This document shows, piece after piece, positions 55,937-64,000 of a stretch of 64,000 nt of DNA. The position numbers and the translations under genes were made by a program. The DNA is taken from contig NZ_LMNV01000002.1 in NCBI RefSeq assembly GCF_001423105.1, positions 578,543 through 642,542 on the forward strand. The letters are read 5' to 3'. The DNA comes from Frondihabitans sp. Leaf304 (lineage in GTDB: Bacteria > Actinomycetota > Actinomycetes > Actinomycetales > Microbacteriaceae). Each line of letters begins with the position of its first letter. Position 1 is the first letter of the stretch. The notes beneath the pieces were generated by a model. That model worked only from the letters and a program-made list of their open reading frames with translations. It ran no database searches and was not told where the DNA came from.

Positions 55937-56614
55937 TCAGACGACCACGTCGTCGCCTACGACGCGACGGATCTCGTCGTCGGAGATGACCCCGTGACGG
56001 ACAATGCGCAGCACCCCGTCAGCTGCGGCCGTCGCATCGACGATGGTCGACCCGCTGTTCGCCCCGGGACGGGGCTCGTACGCCGTGCCCGCCGTGCCGC
56101 CGTCGAGATAGACCTCGACGCTGTCGCCGAGCATCTCGAGGGCATCCATCGCGCTCATGGCGGCGGGTTTGCCGGTCAGGTTCGCACTCGACACGGCCAG
56201 CGGGCCGGTCTCTTCGAGCAGTTCGAGCAGAAGCTTGTTGTCGGGCTGACGGAGGGCGACAGTGCCCCGTGTCTCGCCGAGATCCCACGCCAGCGATGGT
56301 TGAGCGCGCAGGATCACGGACAGCCCACCGGGCCAGAACTCGTCGAGGAGCGGTCTGATCAGGTCGGGAACGCTCTCGGCGAGGGCGGCGAGGGTCTCTT
56401 GCGACTTCACGAGCACGGGTGGCGGCGACTGGCGCGTGCGGCCCTTCGCATCGAGCAGGCGCTGAACGGCCTCGGGATCGAATGCGTCGCAGGCGATGCC
56501 GTACACGGTGTCGGTCGGCACGACGACGAGCTCACCGCGCCCGAGTGCGGCGCGCGCCAAGCGCATACCGGTGAGGAGTTCTGCGTCGCTCGCGCAGTCG
56601 TAGAGGGAGGCCAT
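55937..56614 (-). CDS. tsaC: L-threonylcarbamoyladenylate synthase
   Basis: A 225-residue Sua5/YrdC/YwlC-fold protein. VVPTDTVYGIACDAF, SPPPVLVKSQ, FWPGGLSVIL and the SSANLTGKPA block all fit. It makes threonylcarbamoyl-AMP from Thr, bicarbonate and ATP for t6A37 of ANN-decoding tRNAs. It is the short YrdC-length form, without the Sua5 C-terminal domain. Lies between prmC and wecA as in other actinobacteria, so co-transcription is likely. Confidence 0.93.
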   Translation of the reverse strand: MASLYDCASDAELLTGMRLARAALGRGELVVVPTDTVYGIACDAFDPEAVQRLLDAKGRTRQSPPPVLVKSQETLAALAESVPDLIRPLLDEFWPGGLSVILRAQPSLAWDLGETRGTVALRQPDNKLLLELLEETGPLAVSSANLTGKPAAMSAMDALEMLGDSVEVYLDGGTAGTAYEPRPGANSGSTIVDATAAADGVLRIVRHGVISDDEIRRVVGDDVVV

Positions 56615-56678
56615 GACTCACCGATTGTAGTGCGACGCCCTGAGGGGTCTCGACGCCGCGCCCGCAGGATCCGACGGC

Positions 56679-57536
56679 TCAGCGAGTCGCGGTCGTCGCC
56701 CGGTCGCGACGCGTCAGGTCTTCATGCGTCGAGGGTCCGCGCCAGCCGTCGTGCGCGAGCAGCTCCCGGATCGCCGCCCCCTGCTCTTCGCCGTGCTCGA
56801 TCACGAGCGTCCCGCCCGGCACGAGGAGTGCGAGTGCCCGCTGCGAGAGCGCCCTCACGAGGTCGAGGCCGTCTTCTCCTCCGTAGAGCGCGAGGGCCGG
56901 ATCGAACAGGCGCACCTCGGGGTCGCGCGGGATCATCCCGGTCGGGATGTAGGGCGGGTTCGACACGACGACCGAGACGGTGCCGTCGAGCTCGGGGAGG
57001 GCATCGGTCATGTCGCCGAGCACGAGGGTGACGTTCGCTCCGGTCGATTCGATGTTGCGGCGCGTCCAGACGGCGGCTTCGGGCGAGAGCTCGACGGCGT
57101 ACACCCGCGACCGGGGCACCCCGGTGGCCAGGGCCAGAGCGAGCGCACCGCTTCCGGTACCGAGGTCGACCGCGATCGGCGACTCGTCGGCTCGGGCGTC
57201 GAGCGCGTCGATGGCTATCTGCGCCACGCCCTCGGTCTCGGGTCGCGGGACGAACACCCCGGGGCCCACGTGCAACTCGAGTGAGCGGAACGGCGCGAGT
57301 CCGGTGAGGTGCTGGAGCGGCTCACGCTCGGCTCGGCGCGCGACAAGCTCGTCGAAGCGAAGGCCGAGAGATTCGTCGAGGACTCCCCCGGTGATCGCCT
57401 TCACCGCGACCTCGCCGCGGCCGATGTCGAGCACGTGCGCAAGCAGCAACTCGACATCGACGGCCGGGTCGGGCACGCCGCCGGCCACGAGGATCCTGCG
57501 CCCCTCGTCGAGAGCGTCAGCGATCGACCGCGTCAC
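56679..57536 (-). CDS. prmC: peptide chain release factor N5-glutamine methyltransferase
   Basis: A 285-residue PrmC (HemK). The AdoMet motif is [12 protein letters not shown] and the substrate motif [11 protein letters not shown] (NPPY). It methylates the Gln of the GGQ loop in RF1 and RF2; the RF1 gene is directly upstream. GTG 57536 overlaps the prfA stop (GTGA), so a longer reading frame to 57590 is not used. Confidence 0.94.
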   Translation of the reverse strand: MTRSIADALDEGRRILVAGGVPDPAVDVELLLAHVLDIGRGEVAVKAITGGVLDESLGLRFDELVARRAEREPLQHLTGLAPFRSLELHVGPGVFVPRPETEGVAQIAIDALDARADESPIAVDLGTGSGALALALATGVPRSRVYAVELSPEAAVWTRRNIESTGANVTLVLGDMTDALPELDGTVSVVVSNPPYIPTGMIPRDPEVRLFDPALALYGGEDGLDLVRALSQRALALLVPGGTLVIEHGEEQGAAIRELLAHDGWRGPSTHEDLTRRDRATTATR

Positions 57537-58615
57537 TCGCCCGTGTCGCCGATGTCGGCGAGTCGCGCCTCTTCGTCGGCATGGATGCACGACTCGATGA
57601 CCGGCTCGAGAGCGCCGTCCATCACGGCGTCGAGGTTGTACGACTTGTAGCCGGTGCGGTGGTCGGCGATGCGGTTCTCGGGGAAGTTGTACGTGCGAAT
57701 GCGCTCGGAGCGGTCCATGCCGCGGATCTGGCTCTTGCGCGCGTCGGAGGCGACCGCAGCCTGCTCCTCGGCCTGACGAGCCAGGATGCGCGCACGGAGC
57801 ACCCGCATTCCGGCCTCGCGGTTCTGCAGCTGCGACTTCTCGTTCTGCATGGCCACGACGATGCCGGTCGGGAGGTGGGTGATGCGCACGGCGGAGTCGG
57901 TCGTGTTGACTGACTGGCCGCCCGGCCCCGACGAGCGGTACACGTCGATCTTGAGGTCGTTCTGGTTGATCTCGACCTCTTCGGGCTCGTCGACCTCGGG
58001 GAACACCAGCACGCCGGTGGTCGAGGTGTGGATGCGCCCCTGCGACTCGGTGGCGGGCACGCGCTGGACCCGGTGCACGCCGCCCTCGTACTTCAGGTGC
58101 GCCCAGACGCCCTGTGCCGGGTCGGAGGAATTCGACTTGATCGCCACCTGGACGTTCTTGTAGCCGCCCAGGTCGGATTCGTCGCGGTCTAGCAGCTCGG
58201 TCTTCCAGCCCTTCGACTCGGCGTAGTGCGAGTACATGCGCAGGAGGTCGGCCGCGAACAGCGCGCTCTCGGCTCCGCCCTCGCCGCCCTTGATCTCCAT
58301 GATCACGTCGCGCCCGTCGTCGGGGTCGCGCGGGATCAGCAGACGGCGCAGCTTCTCTTGGGCGAGGTCGAGCGTCTCTTCGAGTGCGGGCACCTCGTCG
58401 GCAAACGCCGCGTCTTCACCCGCGAGTTCGCGCGCGGCCTCGAGGTCGTCTTCTCCCTGCTTCCACGCCGAGTAGGCAGCCACAATGCGGCTGAGCTCGG
58501 CGTAGCGGCGGTTGATCTTCTTGGCTCGGGCCGCATCCGCGTGGACTGCAGGGTCAGAGAGCTGAACCTGCAGTTCGTCGTGCTCAGCCAGTAGCACGCT
58601 TACCGACTCGAACAT
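57533..58615 (-). CDS. prfA: peptide chain release factor 1
   Basis: A 360-residue RF1. The stop-codon-reading PxT motif is [11 protein letters not shown] and the peptidyl-transferase motif is [18 protein letters not shown]-terminal helices are normal. It terminates at UAA and UAG. ATG 58615 lies two bases after the rho stop. rpmE, often between rho and prfA, is missing. Confidence 0.97.
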   Translation of the reverse strand: MFESVSVLLAEHDELQVQLSDPAVHADAARAKKINRRYAELSRIVAAYSAWKQGEDDLEAARELAGEDAAFADEVPALEETLDLAQEKLRRLLIPRDPDDGRDVIMEIKGGEGGAESALFAADLLRMYSHYAESKGWKTELLDRDESDLGGYKNVQVAIKSNSSDPAQGVWAHLKYEGGVHRVQRVPATESQGRIHTSTTGVLVFPEVDEPEEVEINQNDLKIDVYRSSGPGGQSVNTTDSAVRITHLPTGIVVAMQNEKSQLQNREAGMRVLRARILARQAEEQAAVASDARKSQIRGMDRSERIRTYNFPENRIADHRTGYKSYNLDAVMDGALEPVIESCIHADEEARLADIGDTGE

Positions 58616-58617
58616 GA

Positions 58618-61053
58618 TCAGTCTTCTTTGTGGCCGGTGGCCGGCACGGACTTCTGCACCTGCACCAGGAACTCGACGTTCGACTGCGTCTCTTTGAGGT
58701 TGCGCAGCACGATCTCGAGAGCCTGCTGCTGATCGAGGCCCGCGAGGGCCCGACGCAGACGCCAGGTGATCTTGACCTCATCGGGGCTGAGGAGCATCTC
58801 TTCGCGGCGGGTGCCCGATGCGTTGACATCGACGGCCGGGAAGATGCGCTTGTCGGCCAGGTGGCGCGACAGGCGGAGCTCCATGTTGCCGGTGCCCTTG
58901 AACTCCTCGAAGATCACTTCGTCCATCTTGGAGCCGGTCTCGACCAGAGCAGTGGCGAGGATTGTGAGCGATCCGCCGTTCTCGATGTTGCGAGCGGCAC
59001 CGAAGAAGCGCTTCGGCGGGTAGAGCGCCGACGAGTCGACACCACCGGAGAGGATCCGGCCCGACGCCGGGGTGGCGAGGTTGTAGGCGCGCCCGAGTCG
59101 TGTGATGGAGTCGAGCAGCACGACGACGTCGTGGCCCAGCTCGACCAGGCGCTTCGCGCGCTCGATGGCGAGCTCGGCGACCGTGGTGTGGTCTTCGGCG
59201 GGGCGGTCGAAGGTCGAGGCGATGACCTCGCCCTTCACCGTGCGCTGCATGTCGGTGACCTCTTCGGGGCGCTCGTCGACCAGCACGACCATGAGGTGGA
59301 CCTCGGGGTTGTTCTGGGCGATGGCATTGGCGATCGACTGCAGCACCATCGTCTTGCCGGCCTTCGGCGGCGACACGATCAGACCGCGCTGGCCCTTGCC
59401 GATCGGCGACACGAGGTCGATGATGCGGGTCGAGAGCTTCGACGACTCGGTCTCGAGACGCAGACGCTCCTGCGGGTACAACGGCGTGAGCTTGTTGAAC
59501 TCGACACGCTTGGCTGCCTCGTCGATCGTCTGACCGTTGATCGAGTCGATCTTGACGATCGCGTTGTACTTCTGACGACCCTGCTGGTTGTCGCCCTCGC
59601 GCGGCTGACGGATGGCACCGACCACGGCGTCGCCCTTGCGCAGGTGGTACTTCTTGACCTGGCCGAGCGAGACGTAGACGTCGCTCGCACCGGGCAGGTA
59701 GCCCGTGGTGCGGACGAACGCGTAGTTGTCGAGGACGTCGAGGATGCCGGCGACCGGAATCAGCACGTCGTCTTCGGTGATCTCGGGCTCGAACTCGTCG
59801 TTCTGGTTGCCGCGTCCGCGCTTGCGGTCGCGCTGGCGGTTGCGCCCACGCCCGTTCTCGCTGTCGTCGCGCTGCTGCTGGGCCTGGCTGCCCTGCTGGC
59901 CGCCGCCCTGCTGACCGTTCTGCTTCTGACGGTCGTCGTCGAAGTCGCTCTGGCGGTCGGCCTCGTTGCGACGGTCGTTACCGCCGGAGGGCTGCTTGTT
60001 CGACTGCTGGGCGTTCGCCTGCTGGTTGTCGCGCTGCTGGCCGTTGCCGTTCTCGGCGACGGTCGCCTGGCCGTCGCGCTGCTGGCCGTTGCCGTTCTGA
60101 CCGTTGCCGTTCTGCTCGCGGTTCTGGCGGTCGCCGCGGTTGCGGTTGCGACCACGTCGGCCACCGCCCTGCTGCTGCGACTGGTCGTTCTGGCCCTGCT
60201 CGTCTTTGCCGGAGTCGCCCTGCTCGGTCGGCTCGGCCGCGGAGGTGGGAGCCGCAGCGGCCTCGTCGGCTGCCGGTGCGGCGGCGTCGCGCTCGGCGCG
60301 GAGGCGGGCCTGCTCGGCACGGGTCCGGTCGGCACGCGACTGGCGCGGCGGGAGGTCGATGGTGAGCTCGGGGCGACCCGACTTCTCACCCTGCTTGTCA
60401 GCCTGCTTCTCGGCAGGCGCCTCGGTCGTGGTCTCGGGGGTGACGACGGCGGGTGCGCCGCCCTTGTCACTCGCGCGACGGGATCCTCGGCGACGGCGGC
60501 TGCCACCCTCGCGAGGCTCCGACTGCTCCGTCGGGGTCTCGGCGGGTGCGGCGGCCTCGGTCGATACTGCCTCGGTCGACGCTGTCTCGGTCGACGCTGT
60601 CTCGGTCGCTGCGGCCTCGACCGGCGCGGCTGCGGCAGTCTCGGTCTTCGGCGTCTCGGTGGGGATCTCGAGGACGCCGGCGGCACCCTGGTTGGCGTGG
60701 GCGTCAGCGGCCTTCGGAGCGGCGGCTGCGGCCGAAGCGCGGCGCGGTGCGCGCTTGGCGCGGACCGGAGCTGCAGGCTCGGCCTCGATAGCGAGTTCGG
60801 GCTGGACGGCCTCGGCGGCAGGCGCGTCGGCGACAACGGACTGGGCGTCGTCGGCGACGGGAGCCTCGGCAACCGGCGCGGCGGCGGCGGTCTCGGCCGG
60901 CGCTGCCGCCTGCGCGGAAGCAATCGCGGCGACGAGGTCGCCCTTGCGGAGCTTCGAGATGCCGGAGATTCCGAGCGAGGAGGCGAGAGCCTGGAGCGCC
61001 GGAAGACGCAGAGCCGAGAGGTCTGCGGAGGGATCGGAGGTGATGTCGGTCAC
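58618..61053 (-). CDS. rho: transcription termination factor Rho with long low-complexity insert
   Basis: An 811-residue Rho, about twice the E. coli length. Residues 10-48 are the Rho N-terminal fold ([20 protein letters not shown]). From about 50 to 415 the chain is Ala/Pro/Glu-rich and then Gln/Asn/Gly/Arg-rich. The cold-shock RNA-binding domain starts near 421 ([20 protein letters not shown]), and the ATPase has [12 protein letters not shown] (about 563) and [10 protein letters not shown]. The ATPase region is intact. GTG 61053 with AAAGGAAA upstream is chosen over a longer frame. Inserts of this type occur in actinobacterial Rho. Confidence 0.94.
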   Translation of the reverse strand: MTDITSDPSADLSALRLPALQALASSLGISGISKLRKGDLVAAIASAQAAAPAETAAAAPVAEAPVADDAQSVVADAPAAEAVQPELAIEAEPAAPVRAKRAPRRASAAAAAPKAADAHANQGAAGVLEIPTETPKTETAAAAPVEAAATETASTETASTEAVSTEAAAPAETPTEQSEPREGGSRRRRGSRRASDKGGAPAVVTPETTTEAPAEKQADKQGEKSGRPELTIDLPPRQSRADRTRAEQARLRAERDAAAPAADEAAAAPTSAAEPTEQGDSGKDEQGQNDQSQQQGGGRRGRNRNRGDRQNREQNGNGQNGNGQQRDGQATVAENGNGQQRDNQQANAQQSNKQPSGGNDRRNEADRQSDFDDDRQKQNGQQGGGQQGSQAQQQRDDSENGRGRNRQRDRKRGRGNQNDEFEPEITEDDVLIPVAGILDVLDNYAFVRTTGYLPGASDVYVSLGQVKKYHLRKGDAVVGAIRQPREGDNQQGRQKYNAIVKIDSINGQTIDEAAKRVEFNKLTPLYPQERLRLETESSKLSTRIIDLVSPIGKGQRGLIVSPPKAGKTMVLQSIANAIAQNNPEVHLMVVLVDERPEEVTDMQRTVKGEVIASTFDRPAEDHTTVAELAIERAKRLVELGHDVVVLLDSITRLGRAYNLATPASGRILSGGVDSSALYPPKRFFGAARNIENGGSLTILATALVETGSKMDEVIFEEFKGTGNMELRLSRHLADKRIFPAVDVNASGTRREEMLLSPDEVKITWRLRRALAGLDQQQALEIVLRNLKETQSNVEFLVQVQKSVPATGHKED

Positions 61054-61281
61054 GGGGATGGTTTCCTTTCGCTCCCCCGCGCAGATAGGCGGGGGTGAGC
61101 TGGCCGTACCTTGGGCAACGGCCTGCGCAGAGGACTCTCTCCGGACGTGTACGGATGCACAGCACGGAGGCGAGATGCGCGGGGTAAGAGCACTGATTGC
61201 AGAAGCACTGATTGGAACTACGTGCAACCCGGGAATCCGCTCCTGCCGTGACTAGGTCACTGCCGAAACAGGCAACCGCCT
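61054..61281 (-). other. 228-bp leader between thrB and rho
   Basis: No gene of reasonable length. It carries an 11-bp direct repeat and probably the rho promoter and 5' leader. Rho genes often have autoregulated leaders, but nothing in this sequence shows that directly. Confidence 0.4.
61189..61214. repeat. direct repeat in the rho leader
   Basis: agcactgattg occurs at 61189-61199 and again at 61204-61214, spaced 15 bp start to start. On the minus strand this is two caatcagtgct boxes in the rho upstream region, a possible operator pair. Confidence 0.6.
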
Positions 61282-62235
61282 CTAAAGAAGCGGGGTTTCT
61301 ACCGGGTGCGGCACCACTGTAGCACCCTTGAGATCGACGGCCAGCATGAGCGCGCGCCATGTCGTGACGGAATGCTCCCCGACCAGATCGGCGGCGAACA
61401 GCCTCTGGGCGGGGTCGCTTCCGAGAACGAGGAGCGACGGGCCGGCACCCGAGACGACTGCGGCCAGCCCCGCGTCGCGGAGCATGCGGATCAGCGTGTC
61501 GGTCTCGGGCATCGCACTCGCGCGATAGCTCTGATGCAGACGATCCTCGGTCGCGGCGAGCAGGAGCTCGGGGCTCTGAATCAGCGCGGCGACCAACAGG
61601 GCGGAGCGCGACACGTTGAACGTGGCGTCTTCGTGCGGCACGGAGGCCGGCTGGAGGCTCCGGGCGAGCTTCGTCGACAGGGTTGTCTCGGGCACGAAGA
61701 CCACCGGCGACACACCCCGGTGCACCAGAAGCCGCTTGTGCGCCGGGCCGTCTTTCGTAGTCCAGGCGATCGTGAGACCACCGAACAGGGCCGGCGCGAC
61801 GTTGTCGGGATGCCCCTCGAGCTCGGTGGCGAGTCGCAGCAGCGTCGATGAATCGACCTCGACGACACCGTCGAGCAGGCCTTTGGCGGCCATGATGCCC
61901 GAGACGATCGCGGCCGCGCTGGATCCTAATCCGCGCCCGTGGGGAATGACGTTCGTCGCCGACAGGGTCAGCCCGGGAAGGGGCTGTCCGAGTTGCTCGA
62001 AAGCGAACGCGATGGCTCGCACAACCAGATTGGTCTCGTCGGTCGGCACCTCACCGGCGCCGACACCGGTCACGTGGACCGAGACACCAGGATCCGCGCG
62101 CGCCGTGACGACCAACTCGTCGTACAGCGACAGCGCGATTCCCAGCGTGTCGAACCCTGGCCCGAGATTGGCGGAGGTGGCGGGCACCTTCACCAGCACG
62201 GAACGCCCCGCGAGCGAGACGTGTTCTGCTGTCAC
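61282..62235 (-). CDS. thrB: homoserine kinase
   Basis: A 317-residue GHMP kinase: [20 protein letters not shown] at the N-terminus, [17 protein letters not shown] (the ATP-binding GLGSSAA) and [11 protein letters not shown] near the C-terminus. It phosphorylates homoserine for threonine synthesis. GTG 62235 overlaps the thrC stop (GTGA). Last gene of the hom-thrC-thrB run; a 228-bp gap precedes rho. Confidence 0.96.
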   Translation of the reverse strand: MTAEHVSLAGRSVLVKVPATSANLGPGFDTLGIALSLYDELVVTARADPGVSVHVTGVGAGEVPTDETNLVVRAIAFAFEQLGQPLPGLTLSATNVIPHGRGLGSSAAAIVSGIMAAKGLLDGVVEVDSSTLLRLATELEGHPDNVAPALFGGLTIAWTTKDGPAHKRLLVHRGVSPVVFVPETTLSTKLARSLQPASVPHEDATFNVSRSALLVAALIQSPELLLAATEDRLHQSYRASAMPETDTLIRMLRDAGLAAVVSGAGPSLLVLGSDPAQRLFAADLVGEHSVTTWRALMLAVDLKGATVVPHPVETPLL

Positions 62236-63314
62236 GCCGACGCTCGCACCAGTCCGAGGACTCCGGCGACCTCGTCGGTGTCGACGCCGACCACCGTCGG
62301 GGTGACCTCGCCGCCCTCGGGGGTCTTGAGAGCCCACTGCGGGTCTTTCAGACCGTGGCCGGTGACCGTGAGCACGATCGTGGCGCCCTTCGGCACCTGA
62401 CCGGCTTCGGCGCGCTCCAGCAGACCGGCGACGCTGATGGCCGACGCGGGCTCGACGAAGATGCCCACCTCGGCGGAAAGGATGCGCTGCGCCTCGAGGA
62501 TCTTGGCGTCGTCGATGGCACCGAAGTAGCCGTCGGTGAGCTCGCGCGCCTCGAGGGCGAATTGCCACGAGGCCGGGTTGCCGATGCGGATCGCGCTGGC
62601 GATCGTCTCGGGGTGTTTGACGACCGAGCCGCCGACGATGGGAGCACTGCCCGCGGCCTGGAAGCCGAACATGCGCGGCAGCTTAGTCGAGCGGCCTACG
62701 ACGAGGTCTTCGCGGTAGCCGCGGGTGTACGCGGTGTAGTTGCCTGCGTTGCCGACCGGCAGGAAGTGGAAGTCGGGGGCATCGCCCAACACGTCGACGA
62801 CCTCGAAGGCGGCGGTCTTCTGACCCTCGATGCGGTCGTTGTTCACCGAGTTGACCAGGTGCACCGGGTAGTTCTTGGCGAGGTCGCGCGCGATGTCGAG
62901 ACAGTCGTCGAAGTTGCCCTGGATCTGCAGCAGCTGACCGTTGTGGGCGACGGCCTGGCTGAGCTTGCCCATGGCGATCTTGCCCTCGGGCACGAGCACC
63001 GCGGCGGTGATGCCGGCGTGAGCGGCGTAGGCGGCGGCCGACGCCGACGTGTTGCCGGTCGACGCGCAGATGACGGCCTTAGCGCCGTGCTCGACGGCCT
63101 TCGAGATGGCCATGGTCATGCCGCGGTCTTTGAACGAGCCGGTCGGGTTGATGCCCTCGTACTTGACGTAGACGTTCGCACCGGTTCGCTCGGAGAGAGC
63201 CCGAGCCGGGATCAGCGGTGTGCCGCCCTCACCCAGGGTGACGATCGGGGTCGCCTCCGTGACATCGAGACGGTCGGCGTATTCGCGCAGGACACCCTGC
63301 CACTGGTGGGCCAT
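62232..63314 (-). CDS. thrC: threonine synthase
   Basis: A 360-residue PLP enzyme: [20 protein letters not shown] with the Schiff-base Lys, [20 protein letters not shown] (the phosphate/PLP cradle) and [15 protein letters not shown]. It converts phosphohomoserine to threonine. ATG 63314 overlaps the hom stop by four bases (ATGA) and the stop overlaps thrB, so all three are coupled. Confidence 0.96.
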   Translation of the reverse strand: MAHQWQGVLREYADRLDVTEATPIVTLGEGGTPLIPARALSERTGANVYVKYEGINPTGSFKDRGMTMAISKAVEHGAKAVICASTGNTSASAAAYAAHAGITAAVLVPEGKIAMGKLSQAVAHNGQLLQIQGNFDDCLDIARDLAKNYPVHLVNSVNNDRIEGQKTAAFEVVDVLGDAPDFHFLPVGNAGNYTAYTRGYREDLVVGRSTKLPRMFGFQAAGSAPIVGGSVVKHPETIASAIRIGNPASWQFALEARELTDGYFGAIDDAKILEAQRILSAEVGIFVEPASAISVAGLLERAEAGQVPKGATIVLTVTGHGLKDPQWALKTPEGGEVTPTVVGVDTDEVAGVLGLVRASA

Positions 63315-64000
63315 CAGGCTCCTTCGATTCTGAGCACGCTCGTGACGGAGTTCACGACTGCGGCGTTGGTGAGAGCGTCGACCGTGGCGGCGAGCGAAGA
63401 CTCGCGGGCACGGTGCGTTCCGATGATCAGCGTAGCGGTGGCGGGCCCCTCGTCGCCGCGTGTGACGCCCGCGGTCTGCTGCACGGTCTCGACACTGACG
63501 CCGTGCTGGGCGAGGATCCCGGCGACCGTCGCGAGCACCCCGGGCTGATCGGCCACGTCGAGCGTGATCTGATAGCTCGTCGAGACGCTGCCCAGGGGCA
63601 GCACGCGGAGGTCGGCGTGGTTCGACTCAGCGAGACCGGGCCCGCCGATCACGTGGCGCCGTGCCGCCGACACGAGGTCGCCGAGCACTGCGGATGCGGT
63701 CTCGACTCCCCCGGCACCGGCGCCGTAGAACATGAGGTCGCCGGCCGCCTCGGCCTCGACGAAGACGGCGTTCTTGGCGCCGTGGACGGCAGCCAGAGGG
63801 TGACCGAGCGGGACGAGAGCGGGATGGACTCGCGCTGCCACCCCGAGCTTGCCGTCGTCGTCCGAGATCCGCTCGCAGATCGCCAGGAGCTTGACGACGT
63901 ATCCGGCCTTCCGGGCGGCCTCGACCTGTTCGTGGCTCACCCCCGTGATGCCTTCGCGGTGCACCGCGACGAGCGGAACGCTGGTGTGGAAGGCGAGGCT
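63314..64000 (-). CDS. hom: homoserine dehydrogenase, C-terminal part
   Basis: The gene runs off the window; 228 C-terminal residues are visible. They contain the substrate-region block [59 protein letters not shown], and an ACT domain ([20 protein letters not shown]) for feedback control by threonine. The N-terminal NAD(P)-binding domain is outside. It heads the threonine operon. Confidence 0.94.
   Translation of the reverse strand, partial: SLAFHTSVPLVAVHREGITGVSHEQVEAARKAGYVVKLLAICERISDDDGKLGVAARVHPALVPLGHPLAAVHGAKNAVFVEAEAAGDLMFYGAGAGGVETASAVLGDLVSAARRHVIGGPGLAESNHADLRVLPLGSVSTSYQITLDVADQPGVLATVAGILAQHGVSVETVQQTAGVTRGDEGPATATLIIGTHRARESSLAATVDALTNAAVVNSVTSVLRIEGA

Noticed and set aside
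58630..61098. An 822-codon open frame opposite rho
   Set aside because: Leu/Val/Ala-rich product with no start signal; antisense shadow of the Rho low-complexity region.

Overview
This window is chromosomal DNA of a high-GC Gram-positive actinobacterium, most likely of the family Microbacteriaceae. The evidence is uniformly GC-rich coding DNA with frequent GTG starts and ATGA/GTGA gene overlaps, actinobacterial core gene orders (hom-thrC-thrB-rho-prfA-prmC-tsaC-wecA-atpI-like-atpBEFHAGDC; dxr-rip1-ispG; nusA-ylxR-infB-rbfA), a short NusA, and Rho and IF2 with long low-complexity N-terminal insertions. The genus cannot be called from sequence alone. No tRNA, rRNA, insertion sequence, prophage or CRISPR array was seen.

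Layout. 1-1362 (+): tail of rpmA, a terminator, and a calcineurin-like phosphoesterase. 1390-9089 (-): a Stealth-type sugar-phosphate transferase, small membrane proteins, a GDSL hydrolase, an NAD(P)-binding/DUF2867 protein, ribF, truB, and a uridine-kinase-like protein without a P-loop. 9113-9982 (+): mutY. 10067-14929 (-): the translation-factor operon nusA-ylxR-infB-rbfA, without rimP. 15150-16907 (-): proS with its own terminator. 16949-26102 (-): dxr, a site-2 protease and ispG, followed with a 4-nt overlap by a six-gene MoxR-DUF58-von Willebrand A module. 26242-28808: an FKBP lipoprotein and an OsmC protein (-), and an asparaginase-II-family protein (+).

28913-45237 (all -) is the most unusual region. 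It is a tightly packed cluster of nine genes: an FHA protein, a PP2C phosphatase, a transmembrane Ser/Thr kinase, a 1949-residue secreted or anchored protein (propeller-like head, about 11 cadherin/Ig-like repeats, three fibronectin III domains), a second MoxR ATPase, a second DUF58 protein, a TgpA-like transglutaminase whose Cys and His are replaced, a double zinc-ribbon/FHA protein, and an unrecognised two-TM protein. It reads as a phospho-signalling and ATPase-assisted system built around a giant surface protein.

45385-64000: ogt (+), then all on the minus strand yaaA, the complete F1Fo ATP synthase operon with a strong terminator, wecA, tsaC, prmC, prfA, rho and the threonine genes thrB, thrC and hom (the last cut by the window edge). 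Most start choices rest on overlap, ribosome-binding site and family conservation; doubtful ones are marked.
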